Positions 42,958 to 52,436 of a stretch of DNA of 64,000 nucleotides are shown here, piece by piece. Both the position numbers and the translations under genes were made by a program. Source of the DNA: an uncultured Bacteroidia bacterium (GTDB lineage Bacteria; Bacteroidota; Bacteroidia; Bacteroidales; Prolixibacteraceae); assembly GCA_903923905.1 (NCBI GenBank), contig CAIXZH010000050.1, positions 40,657 to 104,656 of the forward strand, in the 5' to 3' direction. Within the stretch, counting starts at the first letter, position 1. Every line of letters begins with the position of its first letter. Under the pieces are notes generated by a model, which searched no databases, was not told the origin of the DNA, and worked only from the letters and a program-made list of their open reading frames with translations.

Positions 42958-44121
42958 ATGAATAATATAAATTTTTCAGAACCAAACCAGATTGAGAACG
43001 GTATGGTTTACACGGAAAAAGAGATTTGGGATCAACCATCATTATGGCAAAAAATATACGACCAGGTATTGCTGGAAAAACAATCGATAATATCCTTTTT
43101 AAAGATTGCCATATCCATTGAGAATCTGCATATCATCCTTACAGGTGCGGGTACAAGTGCATTTATCGGACTGTCTCTTACCGGCAGCTATAACCGGAAT
43201 TTCAAAAGGCATACTACTGCAATTTCAACCACTGACATGGTAACCCATCCCCTTGATTTGTTAAATCCGGATGTCCCTGTTTTATTGATCTCTTTTGCGC
43301 GCTCAGGCGATAGTCCCGAAAGTGTTGCCGCGACCAGGATTGTCGATCAGGTTTGTGCAAAAGTGTTTCATTTGATCATTACCTGCGATGCTTCAGGAGC
43401 TCTGGCAAAATATGGTACCAACTCCTCGAAATACATCTTCTTGTTACCCCCCGAATCCAATGATAAAGGGTTAGCCATGATTGGCAGTTATTCCGGAATG
43501 CTACTGGCCGGGCTGCTTATTTCAAGAATTGGTGAAATTGAATTACTTGCAAATCAGGTTAAGGTATTAAGTCAGTATGGCCGGCAATTGCTGGATCAAT
43601 CTTATCAATTCAGGGAACTTGCTGAAATGAACTTTAACAGGGTAATATTTCTGGGTTCAGGACCATTATTTGGAACTGCAACCGAATCTCACTTAAAAGT
43701 TCAGGAACTGTCAGATGGGCAGATTATTTGCAAAAAAGATTCATTCCTTGGATTCAGACATGGCCCTAAGGCCGTAATTAATAAGGATACCTTGATTTTT
43801 TTGCTCTTCTCAAACCAACCCTATGTCATCTTGTATGAAGCCGATCTTATTGAATCCCTAAGTGACGGCCAAAAACCCATGTATATTGCTGGTTTGCTGG
43901 AATATGATCCTTCAACAATACAGATCGACAAAGCATTCGTTTTATCTGAGTCAGGATCCCATCTGGATGAAGAATTCCTTCCTGTTTGTTTTATAATTCC
44001 TGCACAATTGATCGGACTATATAAGTCACTCCAGTTGGGACTGAATCCTGATATGCCCTCTGTGAGCGGAGCCATTTCCAGGGTAGTTAAGGGAGTAGCC
44101 ATCTATCCTTTTAACAAATAG
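42958..44121 (+). CDS. agaS: SIS-domain sugar-phosphate isomerase/deaminase AgaS
   Basis: 387 residues with two SIS domains (about 45-190 and 215-365), as in AgaS and GlmS-type isomerases. AgaS converts D-galactosamine 6-phosphate to tagatose 6-phosphate and ammonia. Characteristic segments are ILTGAGTSAFIGLSLTG, ISFARSGDSPESVAA, and LGSGPLFGTATESHLKVQEL. It leads the operon agaS-kbaZ-pfkB-kbaY, each gene a few bases from the next, which together convert galactosamine 6-phosphate to triose phosphates. Confidence 0.93.
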   Translation: MNNINFSEPNQIENGMVYTEKEIWDQPSLWQKIYDQVLLEKQSIISFLKIAISIENLHIILTGAGTSAFIGLSLTGSYNRNFKRHTTAISTTDMVTHPLDLLNPDVPVLLISFARSGDSPESVAATRIVDQVCAKVFHLIITCDASGALAKYGTNSSKYIFLLPPESNDKGLAMIGSYSGMLLAGLLISRIGEIELLANQVKVLSQYGRQLLDQSYQFRELAEMNFNRVIFLGSGPLFGTATESHLKVQELSDGQIICKKDSFLGFRHGPKAVINKDTLIFLLFSNQPYVILYEADLIESLSDGQKPMYIAGLLEYDPSTIQIDKAFVLSESGSHLDEEFLPVCFIIPAQLIGLYKSLQLGLNPDMPSVSGAISRVVKGVAIYPFNK

Positions 44122-44126
44122 AAGTA

Positions 44127-45392
44127 ATGAATCAGGTTATAAGAAAGAAAGCAATCGCTCAGAATGTCCCACTGATGGATTACATCCTTCGGAGAATAGA
44201 TGAACTTTCCTGTCAGGATGGAATACCAAGAACAATCTTTGCCGCATGCCCCAATTCGATTTCCGTGATAAAGGCGGCATTACGCTCCGCCAAACGGTGG
44301 AACAGTCCGATAAAATTTGCGACTACCCTCAATCAGGTGGATACCGACAGAGGTTATACAAATCTTAACCAAAAAGAATTTTTCAACACCATAAAACTCG
44401 AAGCTGACCGGATGAATGTAAATGTTCCGGTAATTGTGGCAGTTGATCATGGCGGACCCTGGTTAAAAGACCTCCATGCCAGGGAGAAATGGAGTTTTGA
44501 AAAGACCTTTGCGGCAGTTGAAAAATCGTTTGAAGCATCGGTTGAGGCAGGCTACGACATGATTCATGTCGACCCAACCATCGATATTACACTTCCGCCA
44601 GAACAATCCATTTCGATTGAAACAGTCGCTGCACGTACGATCGACCTGATTGAGCATACCGAAAGCTTCCGTAAAGCCGGCAATTATCCGCGGATAGCAT
44701 ATGAGGTCGGCACAGAGGAGGTACATGGAGGACTGGCCGATATGGCAACTTTCCGCAAGTTTCTTATCCTGCTGAAAAATGGACTTGCTGAACACGAACT
44801 TCGCGAAGTATGGCCTTGTTTTGTGGTTGGAAAAGTTGGAACCGATTTACATACGACCACCTTCGATCCTGAAATAGCAAGGGAACTCACAAAGGTTGCA
44901 CGTGAATATGGCAGTGTAATTAAAGGTCATTATTCTGACGGAGTAATTAATCCGGAAGCTTATCCGCTTTCCGGAATGGGCGCAGCCAATGTTGGTCCCG
45001 AATTTACGGTAACTGAATATTTTGGATTAATGGAACTGGAAAAGCTGGAGCAAAAATATTTTTCTGAAGGTAAAATCGCACGCTGTTCCGATATTGGCAT
45101 AACTTTACATAAATCTGTAATATCGTCAGGTCGATGGAAAAAATGGCTTCAACCCGGAGAAGACTCTGAAAATTTCGAAAGCATACTGCCCGAAAGGCAG
45201 GAATGGTTAATCAGCACCGGTTGCAGATATATCTGGCAAAACGATGAAGTGCTGGCATCCAGGGCACAATTATACACTAATCTTGAAAGTCTGGGAATTC
45301 TTGCCGGAGAAATTGTCCTATCAAAAATAGAATGCGCCATGGATAAATATTTTGCAGCTTTTAATCTTAAAAACCTCAACGATTTACTTTAA
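44127..45392 (+). CDS. kbaZ: Tagatose-bisphosphate aldolase, GatZ/KbaZ subunit
   Basis: A 421-residue TIM-barrel protein of the GatZ/KbaZ family, the non-catalytic partner needed for stability and full activity of the GatY/KbaY aldolase. Signatures include FAACPNSISVIKAALRSAKR, PVIVAVDHGGPWLKDLHARE, GYDMIHVDPTIDI and KGHYSDGVINPEAYP. It follows agaS by 5 bp. Whether it belongs to galactitol or amino-sugar metabolism is decided by the agaS neighbour, which favours the amino-sugar route. Confidence 0.93.
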   Translation: MNQVIRKKAIAQNVPLMDYILRRIDELSCQDGIPRTIFAACPNSISVIKAALRSAKRWNSPIKFATTLNQVDTDRGYTNLNQKEFFNTIKLEADRMNVNVPVIVAVDHGGPWLKDLHAREKWSFEKTFAAVEKSFEASVEAGYDMIHVDPTIDITLPPEQSISIETVAARTIDLIEHTESFRKAGNYPRIAYEVGTEEVHGGLADMATFRKFLILLKNGLAEHELREVWPCFVVGKVGTDLHTTTFDPEIARELTKVAREYGSVIKGHYSDGVINPEAYPLSGMGAANVGPEFTVTEYFGLMELEKLEQKYFSEGKIARCSDIGITLHKSVISSGRWKKWLQPGEDSENFESILPERQEWLISTGCRYIWQNDEVLASRAQLYTNLESLGILAGEIVLSKIECAMDKYFAAFNLKNLNDLL

Positions 45393-45406
45393 TAGAAAAG
45401 GAAAAG

Positions 45407-46369
45407 ATGGATAAGAGAGATAAACCTGACGTCGTAGTTATCGGAGAGCTTAATGTTGATCTGATTCTGAATCGGATCGATCATTTTCCGGTCATTGGGA
45501 AAGAGATGCTTGCTCAGAATATGGATTTGACGCTTGGTAGCTCCTCCGCCATTTTGGCCAGTAACCTAAGCACTCTTGGAACTAAAGTTGCATTTATTGG
45601 TAAAACCGGGAAAGATGGATTTGCTTCGGTAGTGCTTGACAGCCTAAATGGGAAAGGGGTTAACACTTCGCATATCATGCAATCGATTGCTTTAAATACT
45701 GGTGTAACCGTGGTACTTAACTTTGACCAGGATCGTGCAATGGTAACTTATCCGGGTGCAATGGAGGATCTGAGGCTTGAAGACATCGATTTTGAGTTCC
45801 TTTCAACTGCACGTCACCTTCACTTTTCTTCACTGTTTCTGCAACCTGGAATACGGAATAGTCTGTCTGCATTGTTCTCCAAAGCAAAATCTCTTGGTCT
45901 CACGACATCTCTTGACCCGCAATGGGATCCGGCGGAAAAATGGGCGGTAAACCTCGCTGAACTCCTTCCTTCTCTCGATATTTTCATGCCAAACAAGGCA
46001 GAATTTTTTATGCTCGCAGGCACCTCATCGCTGGAAGCGGGGATCGAAAAGATAAGAACACTGGCACCTGATATTTCCCTTATCATTAAAGATGGTTCAA
46101 ATGGTGCCTATGGATGGAAAGCCGGCAAATTAATTCATCAACCGGCTTTCCTGAATACTGATGTAGTGGACTGTATCGGGGCCGGCGACAGCTTTAATGC
46201 CGGATTGATCCATGCACTTATTCAGGGCAGATCTTTTGAACAATGCCTCGAATACGGAGCATTGACAGGAGCTGTATCAACAACCCGGTCTGGTGGAACG
46301 GGGGCTTTTCAAAGTGTTGAAGAGGTGAGGCAAATTGCTTTCGACCAGTTCAAAATAAAACTCGGATAA
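45407..46369 (+). CDS. PfkB-family sugar kinase
   Basis: A 320-residue ribokinase-family kinase with the N-terminal VVVIGELNVDLIL, the glycine motif LGSSSAILASNLSTLG, and the catalytic GAGDSFNAGLIHAL with its base Asp. In this operon it most likely phosphorylates tagatose 6-phosphate to tagatose 1,6-bisphosphate, the step between AgaS and the KbaYZ aldolase. A GalNAc kinase is an alternative. It lies 14 bp after kbaZ. Confidence 0.9.
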   Translation: MDKRDKPDVVVIGELNVDLILNRIDHFPVIGKEMLAQNMDLTLGSSSAILASNLSTLGTKVAFIGKTGKDGFASVVLDSLNGKGVNTSHIMQSIALNTGVTVVLNFDQDRAMVTYPGAMEDLRLEDIDFEFLSTARHLHFSSLFLQPGIRNSLSALFSKAKSLGLTTSLDPQWDPAEKWAVNLAELLPSLDIFMPNKAEFFMLAGTSSLEAGIEKIRTLAPDISLIIKDGSNGAYGWKAGKLIHQPAFLNTDVVDCIGAGDSFNAGLIHALIQGRSFEQCLEYGALTGAVSTTRSGGTGAFQSVEEVRQIAFDQFKIKLG

Positions 46370-46379
46370 TCCTAAGTCA

Positions 46380-47213
46380 ATGAAAATAAAACAAAGACTC
46401 TATCAGTTTAAGGCAGAAGGGCGGGCGATTCTGGCAGCGAATTTTTACAATTTCGAAACATTGTCAGGGATTCTTCAGGCTGCACATGAACTGAATGAAC
46501 CGGTTATGCTGCAACTGTCGGAGAGCTCCATCCGATACCTGGGACTTCATGTTGCCACAAGTCTGGCAAGGGCAGGGTTAGAGCAATATGAAGTTGAAGG
46601 GTGGCTACATCTGGATCATGGAAGTTCTCCGGAGATGGCAGAAGCATGTCTCAAAGCAGGATTTGACAGCGTGATGATCGATGGCAGTGAGAAACCTTTT
46701 GGAGAGAACATTCGTATTACAAGAAAGGTGGTTCAAATGGCTGCATTGTATGGTGCAAATGTTGAAGCTGAACTGGGATTTATTCCGAAACTGGGACAGG
46801 AAAGTGATAATGATGGGTTTACCTCTCCTCAGCAGGCTTTTGATTTTATTTCAGCTACCGGTATCGATGCCCTTGCAGTTGCCATAGGTACTGCTCATGG
46901 ATTTTATAAGGAGGAGCCAAAACTCGATCTCGAAAGGCTGAGCAGCATAGCTGCGATTACATCCATCCCACTTGTATTGCACGGAGGTTCAGGGATTCCT
47001 GACAAAATGCTCCGGGAAGCCATAAAAAGAGGCATCACTAAAGTAAATCTTGCTACTGATTCGAAGAACGCATTCATGAAGGAACTTAAGAATGTACTTT
47101 ATAACACAGACGAAATTGATCTGCGGAAGACATTCCCACGGGCAACAGATGCAGTTAAGAATTTGATAATAAATAAAATGCAACTGGTTAGTATGACACA
47201 ATTGGAATTCTGA
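46380..47213 (+). CDS. kbaY: Class II tagatose/fructose-bisphosphate aldolase
   Basis: A 277-residue zinc aldolase that splits tagatose 1,6-bisphosphate into glyceraldehyde 3-phosphate and dihydroxyacetone phosphate. Zinc-binding histidines are seen in HLDHGSSPEMAEACLKAGF, GTAHGFYKEEPKL and VLHGGSGIPD; NVEAELGFI holds a conserved acidic pair. The presence of the KbaZ-type partner identifies it as KbaY/GatY rather than a general Fba. It is the last gene of the catabolic operon, 10 bp after the kinase gene. Confidence 0.92.
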   Translation: MKIKQRLYQFKAEGRAILAANFYNFETLSGILQAAHELNEPVMLQLSESSIRYLGLHVATSLARAGLEQYEVEGWLHLDHGSSPEMAEACLKAGFDSVMIDGSEKPFGENIRITRKVVQMAALYGANVEAELGFIPKLGQESDNDGFTSPQQAFDFISATGIDALAVAIGTAHGFYKEEPKLDLERLSSIAAITSIPLVLHGGSGIPDKMLREAIKRGITKVNLATDSKNAFMKELKNVLYNTDEIDLRKTFPRATDAVKNLIINKMQLVSMTQLEF

Positions 47214-47668
47214 GAAACAAAAATACAAAGCGGCCGGGATTAATAGTTTCCCGAGATAAGGCCTCTTCATTTTGACTAACTATTTTATGATTTAATAACA
47301 ACTATCAGGATTATGAAGGAAAGCTTACTCAATTTAACCTTAGAAACGCAGTCTGTCGGGTCTGCGGTATGGCAACAGAGCCAGGCGGGTAGTCTGTTGC
47401 AGAAATTTATCCCGCATATTTCAGGTTCTTAATTACCAGGAGAAACAACGTTAATGACAAAAAGAACCGGAATGCGCCTGATGGCATATGCAAATAATGA
47501 ACAAGGCATGAGCGGATATAAGAGAGTAAGAGCGGAATAAGCTAGTCCAATCTCACTCATATTAACAATACTCAACCGGACCAGAATGCTGAAAAGCATA
47601 GAATAAAGTTGATAAATCAATAACAACCAAATAATTATGTACCCAGTAAATTACAAAAATCAATCATT
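47214..47668. other. Intergenic region before susC
   Basis: About 455 bp. A weak hairpin with GGCCGGGA and TCCC/GGCC arms (about 47231-47268) could end the aga transcript. An ATG-started ORF of 39 codons lies at 47313-47432 (MKESLLNLTLETQSVGSAV...); it has no recognised similarity and may be chance. I did not find a clear TAnnTTTG promoter for susC. Confidence 0.35.
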
Positions 47669-50600
47669 ATGAGAAAACTAACAATTCTGTTTGTGTTGCT
47701 CCTTATGGGGGGAATGCAGGTTGTGTTTGCGCAAAAAACGATCAGGGGTAAAGTCACCAGTAGTGGGGACGGTACTGCTATTCCTGGCGCAGCGGTTGCA
47801 GTACCCGGGACCACTGTAGGTGTGGTCACCGATGTTTCGGGCAATTTTACCTTATCAGTGCCGGCAAATGCCAAAACTTTAAAAATCTCATTTGTTGGCA
47901 TGAAGACACAAGAGGTTAAAATTGGGTCGCAACAAGAGATAAAGGTTGTGCTTGAAACCGAGACCAATGCACTTGATGAATTAGTTGTTGTAGGCTACGG
48001 ATCGGTGAAAAAGAGTGATCTCACCGGCGCAGTCAGTTCTGTCAAAGGGGATGAAATGATTCAACTACCAACCATGCGTGTCGATCAGGCACTTCAAGGG
48101 CGCGCTGCAGGTGTATCTGTACAGAATACAGATGGCCAACCCGGTGGAAATGTAACCATTCGTGTACGGGGTGGAAACTCCATTCTCGGAGGGAATAACG
48201 CTCTGGTCGTTATTGACGGATTACAGGGTGGCAACATTAATAATCTTAACCCGAACGATATCGAATCGGTAGAAATCCTGAAAGATGCTTCTGCTACTGC
48301 TATTTATGGTGCCCGCGGTGCCAATGGGGTAATTCTCATTACAACCAGGAAAGGTGCAATCGGAAAACCAGTTGTTAATTATTCCGTTAATTATGGCACA
48401 CAATCATTGAGTCATAAACTCGATTTATTAAATCCCAACCAGTTTGCCCAAAAGGTAGATGACTATGCAGCTTCCCAGAACGGAACTGTCAATTCTCCAA
48501 TAACTCCTGTACTTCCATTTACTGCTGCCCAGATTGCTGCTTTTAAAAACGGTGGTGGAACAGACTGGCAAAATGCAATCTATCGGGCTGCGATCATTCA
48601 AAACCATCAACTCTCCATCAGTGGAGGGACGGATAATGTGCGTTATTTTGTTTCAGGAGGATTTATGGACCAACAAGGTCTGGTCGTAAATACAAAGTAC
48701 AGTAGGTTTACATTAAGAAGCAATCTTGATTTGAAAGTTAATAAATGGATGACTGCAGGGATTAACCTGAATGCAATTAAGGAAAAAGGAAATGTTCCTC
48801 CAACCGGTGAGGGGACCTATTTTGGAGATATTTTAGGTCAGGTTATTAATACGGTGGCCAGGTTCGACCCCTGTACCCCGATTTACGATGCATCAGGAAA
48901 TTACAATTTCAAGGCAAATCAGGGTGGTCCAAACGGGAATAAGAATTATGCAGATACAGATGTATGGAATCCGTTAGCCACTGCTCTTGAGACTAAAAAC
49001 GAGGTAAATACAACAACAAACGACATAAGTACCTACCTTGAATTTAAACTGATGGAAGGTCTTAACTTAAAAGTTACCGGTGCTGTAAATATTAACACCC
49101 AGGACAATATGAACTATGACGGTATGAATACTCAACCAGGTTCAGGAGTCAATGGAGTAGGTTCATGGGAGTTTTCCAAATACCAGTATTATCAGAATTC
49201 CAATATCCTTACTTATAATAAAACCTTTAACAAGAAACACCATCTGACTCTGACAGGTGTTGCTGAGCAGCAATGGACCCAGTCCAACGATGCATATACT
49301 CAGGCCCAGGGCTTTTTCAGTGACGTGACCGGCATTCAGGATTTAGGCAGTGCCAGCCAGATTAACTCAAAATACACTACAACATCTCAAACTTCACTGA
49401 ACTCCTATCTTGGACGTGCCAACTACGTATATGCCAATAAGTACATGCTAACAGCCAGCTACAGGGCAGACGGATCTTCAGTGTTTGGAGCCAACCATAA
49501 ATGGGGATATTTCCCATCAGCTGCCCTCGCCTGGAAAGCTTCTGAGGAGTCTTTTATTAAGAATTTGGCAGTATTCTCCAATTTAAAACTGAGAGGAAGC
49601 TGGGGTAAGACCGGTAACCAGGGGATTCAGCCTTACCAGTCATTGGCATCAGTTGCATCCGGATTTAACTATCCTTTGGATGGAACAGGTACTGCAAATA
49701 TTGGTTTCCAGTTAGGAACCGCTGCAAACCCAAATTTGAAATGGGAAACTACCGCACAAACCAACCTGGGTATTGACCTTGGCTTTTTGGACGAACGAAT
49801 TACGGCAACGGTAGATGTATACAAGAAAAAGACCACCGATTTATTGATGAATCAGACACTCCCCAATTACACCGGATTTACCTCAGTTCTTCAAAATGTA
49901 GGTTCGATTGAAAACAAGGGACTTGAAATTTCTGTTAATGCCAAACCAATCGTTGGTCATGATTTTACCTGGACCACGGGGGCGAATATTTCATTTAACC
50001 GGGACAAAATACTTGCACTGGCCAACAATAATGCGGCACTTCCTATTATTACAAATACAGGCGGCGGTTATAATATTTTTAAAAGTGGCGCCTGGGCCCT
50101 TAAACAACTGCGGGTTGGTCATCCTGTAGATGATTTTTACGGCTACATTAATCAGGGGACCTGGAATACGTCAGAGGCTGCAACCGCACTTACATTCGGA
50201 CAATTACCAGGAGATGCCAAATGGAAGGATGTTAATAAAGATGGAACAATAAATATTGCCGGTGATGGGAACCAGGTAATCGGAAACGCAGCCCCTAAGT
50301 TTATTTATGGATGGAATAACACCTTTACCTATAAGAACTTTGATCTTACCTTCCTGATCCAGGGAAGTTATGGGAATGACATTTTTAATGCTGTACGGAT
50401 AAAAACGGAGGGGCCTGCCGTTGGAACCAGTGCAAATCTGTTAAACAGATGGACTAGTACCAACCAAAATACCCCTGTTCCGGCATTCACAAGTTCTCAG
50501 GACAGGAACAGCGAACTTTCAGGACACCCATCCAAGATAAAAATGAATTCAGCCGATTCCCGTTCAAGTCGTTGGGTTGAGGATGGTTCCTATATCCGGT

Positions 50601-50740
50601 TGAAGAATATTACCCTTACTTACAATATCCCATCATCCGTTTTACATGTTGCTCATATTGCCAAGCTTGCAGTATTTGCAACAGCTGTAAATCCGTTTAC
50701 GATCACCGGATACACTGGCTACGATCCTGAGGTAAGTTAA
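47669..50740 (+). CDS. susC: SusC/RagA-type TonB-dependent receptor, truncated by an in-frame stop
   Basis: 1023 codons encoding the outer-membrane importer of a polysaccharide utilisation locus. A signal peptide (MRKLTILFVLLLMGGMQVVFA) precedes a carboxypeptidase-D-like domain, the TonB-box region TNALDELVVVGYG, a plug (QALQGRAAGVSVQNTDGQPG; GANGVILITTRKG) and the barrel. The frame stops at TAA 50738-50740 after GYTGYDPEVS. The same frame then continues for 33 codons with the conserved end (GLGIDLSNYPSAKTV...LNLTF) to a second TAA at 50840-50842. Without it the last beta-strand and terminal Phe are missing, so the natural product may not fold unless the stop is suppressed or is an error. Confidence 0.93.
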   Translation: MRKLTILFVLLLMGGMQVVFAQKTIRGKVTSSGDGTAIPGAAVAVPGTTVGVVTDVSGNFTLSVPANAKTLKISFVGMKTQEVKIGSQQEIKVVLETETNALDELVVVGYGSVKKSDLTGAVSSVKGDEMIQLPTMRVDQALQGRAAGVSVQNTDGQPGGNVTIRVRGGNSILGGNNALVVIDGLQGGNINNLNPNDIESVEILKDASATAIYGARGANGVILITTRKGAIGKPVVNYSVNYGTQSLSHKLDLLNPNQFAQKVDDYAASQNGTVNSPITPVLPFTAAQIAAFKNGGGTDWQNAIYRAAIIQNHQLSISGGTDNVRYFVSGGFMDQQGLVVNTKYSRFTLRSNLDLKVNKWMTAGINLNAIKEKGNVPPTGEGTYFGDILGQVINTVARFDPCTPIYDASGNYNFKANQGGPNGNKNYADTDVWNPLATALETKNEVNTTTNDISTYLEFKLMEGLNLKVTGAVNINTQDNMNYDGMNTQPGSGVNGVGSWEFSKYQYYQNSNILTYNKTFNKKHHLTLTGVAEQQWTQSNDAYTQAQGFFSDVTGIQDLGSASQINSKYTTTSQTSLNSYLGRANYVYANKYMLTASYRADGSSVFGANHKWGYFPSAALAWKASEESFIKNLAVFSNLKLRGSWGKTGNQGIQPYQSLASVASGFNYPLDGTGTANIGFQLGTAANPNLKWETTAQTNLGIDLGFLDERITATVDVYKKKTTDLLMNQTLPNYTGFTSVLQNVGSIENKGLEISVNAKPIVGHDFTWTTGANISFNRDKILALANNNAALPIITNTGGGYNIFKSGAWALKQLRVGHPVDDFYGYINQGTWNTSEAATALTFGQLPGDAKWKDVNKDGTINIAGDGNQVIGNAAPKFIYGWNNTFTYKNFDLTFLIQGSYGNDIFNAVRIKTEGPAVGTSANLLNRWTSTNQNTPVPAFTSSQDRNSELSGHPSKIKMNSADSRSSRWVEDGSYIRLKNITLTYNIPSSVLHVAHIAKLAVFATAVNPFTITGYTGYDPEVS

Positions 50741-50842
50741 TTTAACCGGGGCAGCAGAGTCCGGGCCGGAGGATTGGGTATTGATTTGAGTAATTACCCC
50801 TCAGCCAAAACAGTTCTTTGCGGTCTTAATTTAACTTTTTAA
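50741..50842 (+). pseudogene. Detached C-terminal end of susC
   Basis: Reading on in frame past the TAA at 50738 gives FNRGSRVRAGGLGIDLSNYP followed by SAKTVLCGLNLTF and a stop. This is the usual C-terminal strand of SusC proteins, ending in a Phe needed for outer-membrane assembly. A single base change (for example TAT or TAC to TAA) would explain the break. Confidence 0.75.
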
Positions 50843-50853
50843 TTCTTCTTGGC

Positions 50854-52338
50854 ATGAAAAAATATACTCATATTTTATTTAAAAGCGTTGTAGCATTGCT
50901 TTTAATGATAACAGGAATTTCCTGTCAGAAACTTATCGAAGCACCTCAAGGGCAATTAACACCACAAACGTTTTATTTGACCCCTGCCCAGTGCGAGGCA
51001 TCATTAGCCGGCTCAATGAATACGCTCTATTCAACCTGGAGTGGTTATACAGGTACTCCAATCTGGCCTGATGGACAGCTTGACGGTGCATCTTTAGCTT
51101 TAGACGGTTCCAATTTCCAATACTGGCAATGGCATTACAAAGCAATTGCCCAAATCAATCCGGTCATTGGATCTATTCATGCAGGCAATCTGAAAAGTTA
51201 TCCCGCAGCAGATGTAGCAGATTTGGAAGGTCAGGCCAGATTCCTCCGGGCGTTTAATTATTTCACCTTGGTCAGGCTCTATGGCAAAATTCCATTTATT
51301 GATGAAAATACGCCAAACACAGCTTCAACTCCTTTAAAACCATCTTCGAGGCTTTCAGTGGATACAGTATATGATAAAATTGAGGCGGACCTGGTTTTTG
51401 CTGTTGCAAATATGTATGACTACAATGCGTCAACTCCATCAAGACCAAGCAAATACGTAGCAGAAGGATTGCTTGCAAAAGTCTATTTGACCAGGGCTAC
51501 CGCACCATTAATGGAAACTGATAATTTTGCCAAGGCCCGTGATGCAGCTGATGATGTTATTAAAAATAGTTCATATGCTCTTTCTACGAATCTGACTACT
51601 TTGTTCAGTACCTCCAACACCAACAACAGCGAAGATATGTTTTGCTTTCAGTCAGATAATGACTATCCGGCTATGCCTGGTCTTGCAGCTGGTCCGGACG
51701 AATGGGGTAGTTGGGATTCTGAAACGGTTAAAGTGCTTTGGGCCCAGGCTTATCCGGAACAGCCCCGTAAACATCTTTATATCCTTCTCGACTGGCCTGT
51801 CGATCCTACAAATCCTGGTCCTTTTTCATCATGGATAAACTATTCCAACTCCAATATAGGTACTCCATGGGCCGAAAAATGGACATGGCCTAATCTTACC
51901 CCTTCCCAGCAACTTGATGGTTCCGGCCCAAGTGGGATTATTATGCCAATACTGAGGTTGGCCGACGTTTACCTGATGTATGCAGAGGCTGCTAATATGG
52001 CAGGTACCGGTCCAACACAATTAGCAGTCGACCGATTGAACACCATCATTAACAGGGCAAATGCACCTGTGGTTTCCGTATTTCCACAAACTTCAACCGC
52101 AGGTACTGAAGCAGTCGCAACTACTTCAATGTCTCAGGCCGATTTCAACCAAAAAGTTTGGGACGAAAGAAACTATGAACTTTGTTTTGAATTTGATCGC
52201 TATTTTGACGTTCTTCGGGAAAAAGTCCTTCAACAGGTCAACCTTCCTGATAATGCAAATGATTATGATCCAAAAGACTATTTATTCCCAATTCCACCAT
52301 TAGATGCAACATTTATTGGTCAGAATCCAGGCTATTAA
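50854..52338 (+). CDS. susD: SusD/RagB-family glycan-binding lipoprotein
   Basis: 494 residues with a lipoprotein signal ending in GISC, so the mature protein is anchored to the outer membrane and exposed at the surface. The N-terminal KLIEAPQGQLTPQTFYLTPA and LEGQARFLRAFNYFTLVRLY (TPR-like) and the C-terminal ELCFEFDRYFDVLREKV and DYLFPIPPLDATFIGQNPGY segments are SusD hallmarks. It caps the SusC barrel and selects oligosaccharides. It starts only 11 bp after the second stop of susC, which marks that second stop as the real ancestral gene end. Confidence 0.95.
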   Translation: MKKYTHILFKSVVALLLMITGISCQKLIEAPQGQLTPQTFYLTPAQCEASLAGSMNTLYSTWSGYTGTPIWPDGQLDGASLALDGSNFQYWQWHYKAIAQINPVIGSIHAGNLKSYPAADVADLEGQARFLRAFNYFTLVRLYGKIPFIDENTPNTASTPLKPSSRLSVDTVYDKIEADLVFAVANMYDYNASTPSRPSKYVAEGLLAKVYLTRATAPLMETDNFAKARDAADDVIKNSSYALSTNLTTLFSTSNTNNSEDMFCFQSDNDYPAMPGLAAGPDEWGSWDSETVKVLWAQAYPEQPRKHLYILLDWPVDPTNPGPFSSWINYSNSNIGTPWAEKWTWPNLTPSQQLDGSGPSGIIMPILRLADVYLMYAEAANMAGTGPTQLAVDRLNTIINRANAPVVSVFPQTSTAGTEAVATTSMSQADFNQKVWDERNYELCFEFDRYFDVLREKVLQQVNLPDNANDYDPKDYLFPIPPLDATFIGQNPGY

Positions 52339-52360
52339 TATGTGAGTACCTTTTAAGTGC

Positions 52361-52407
52361 AGACCAGATTGCCCCGGTTATCCGGTGGCTTTCTGGTCTT
52401 TTGTTTT
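52361..52407 (+). terminator. Hairpin terminator/attenuator after susD
   Basis: AGACCAGA (52361-52368) pairs with TCTGGTCT (52392-52399), with inner GCC/GGC and CCGG pairing, followed by a T-rich run. It probably lowers transcription of the downstream enzymes relative to susCD, a common arrangement in these loci. Confidence 0.75.
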
Positions 52408-52436
52408 CTTACCGGTTTTACTAAATTTACTGAATT

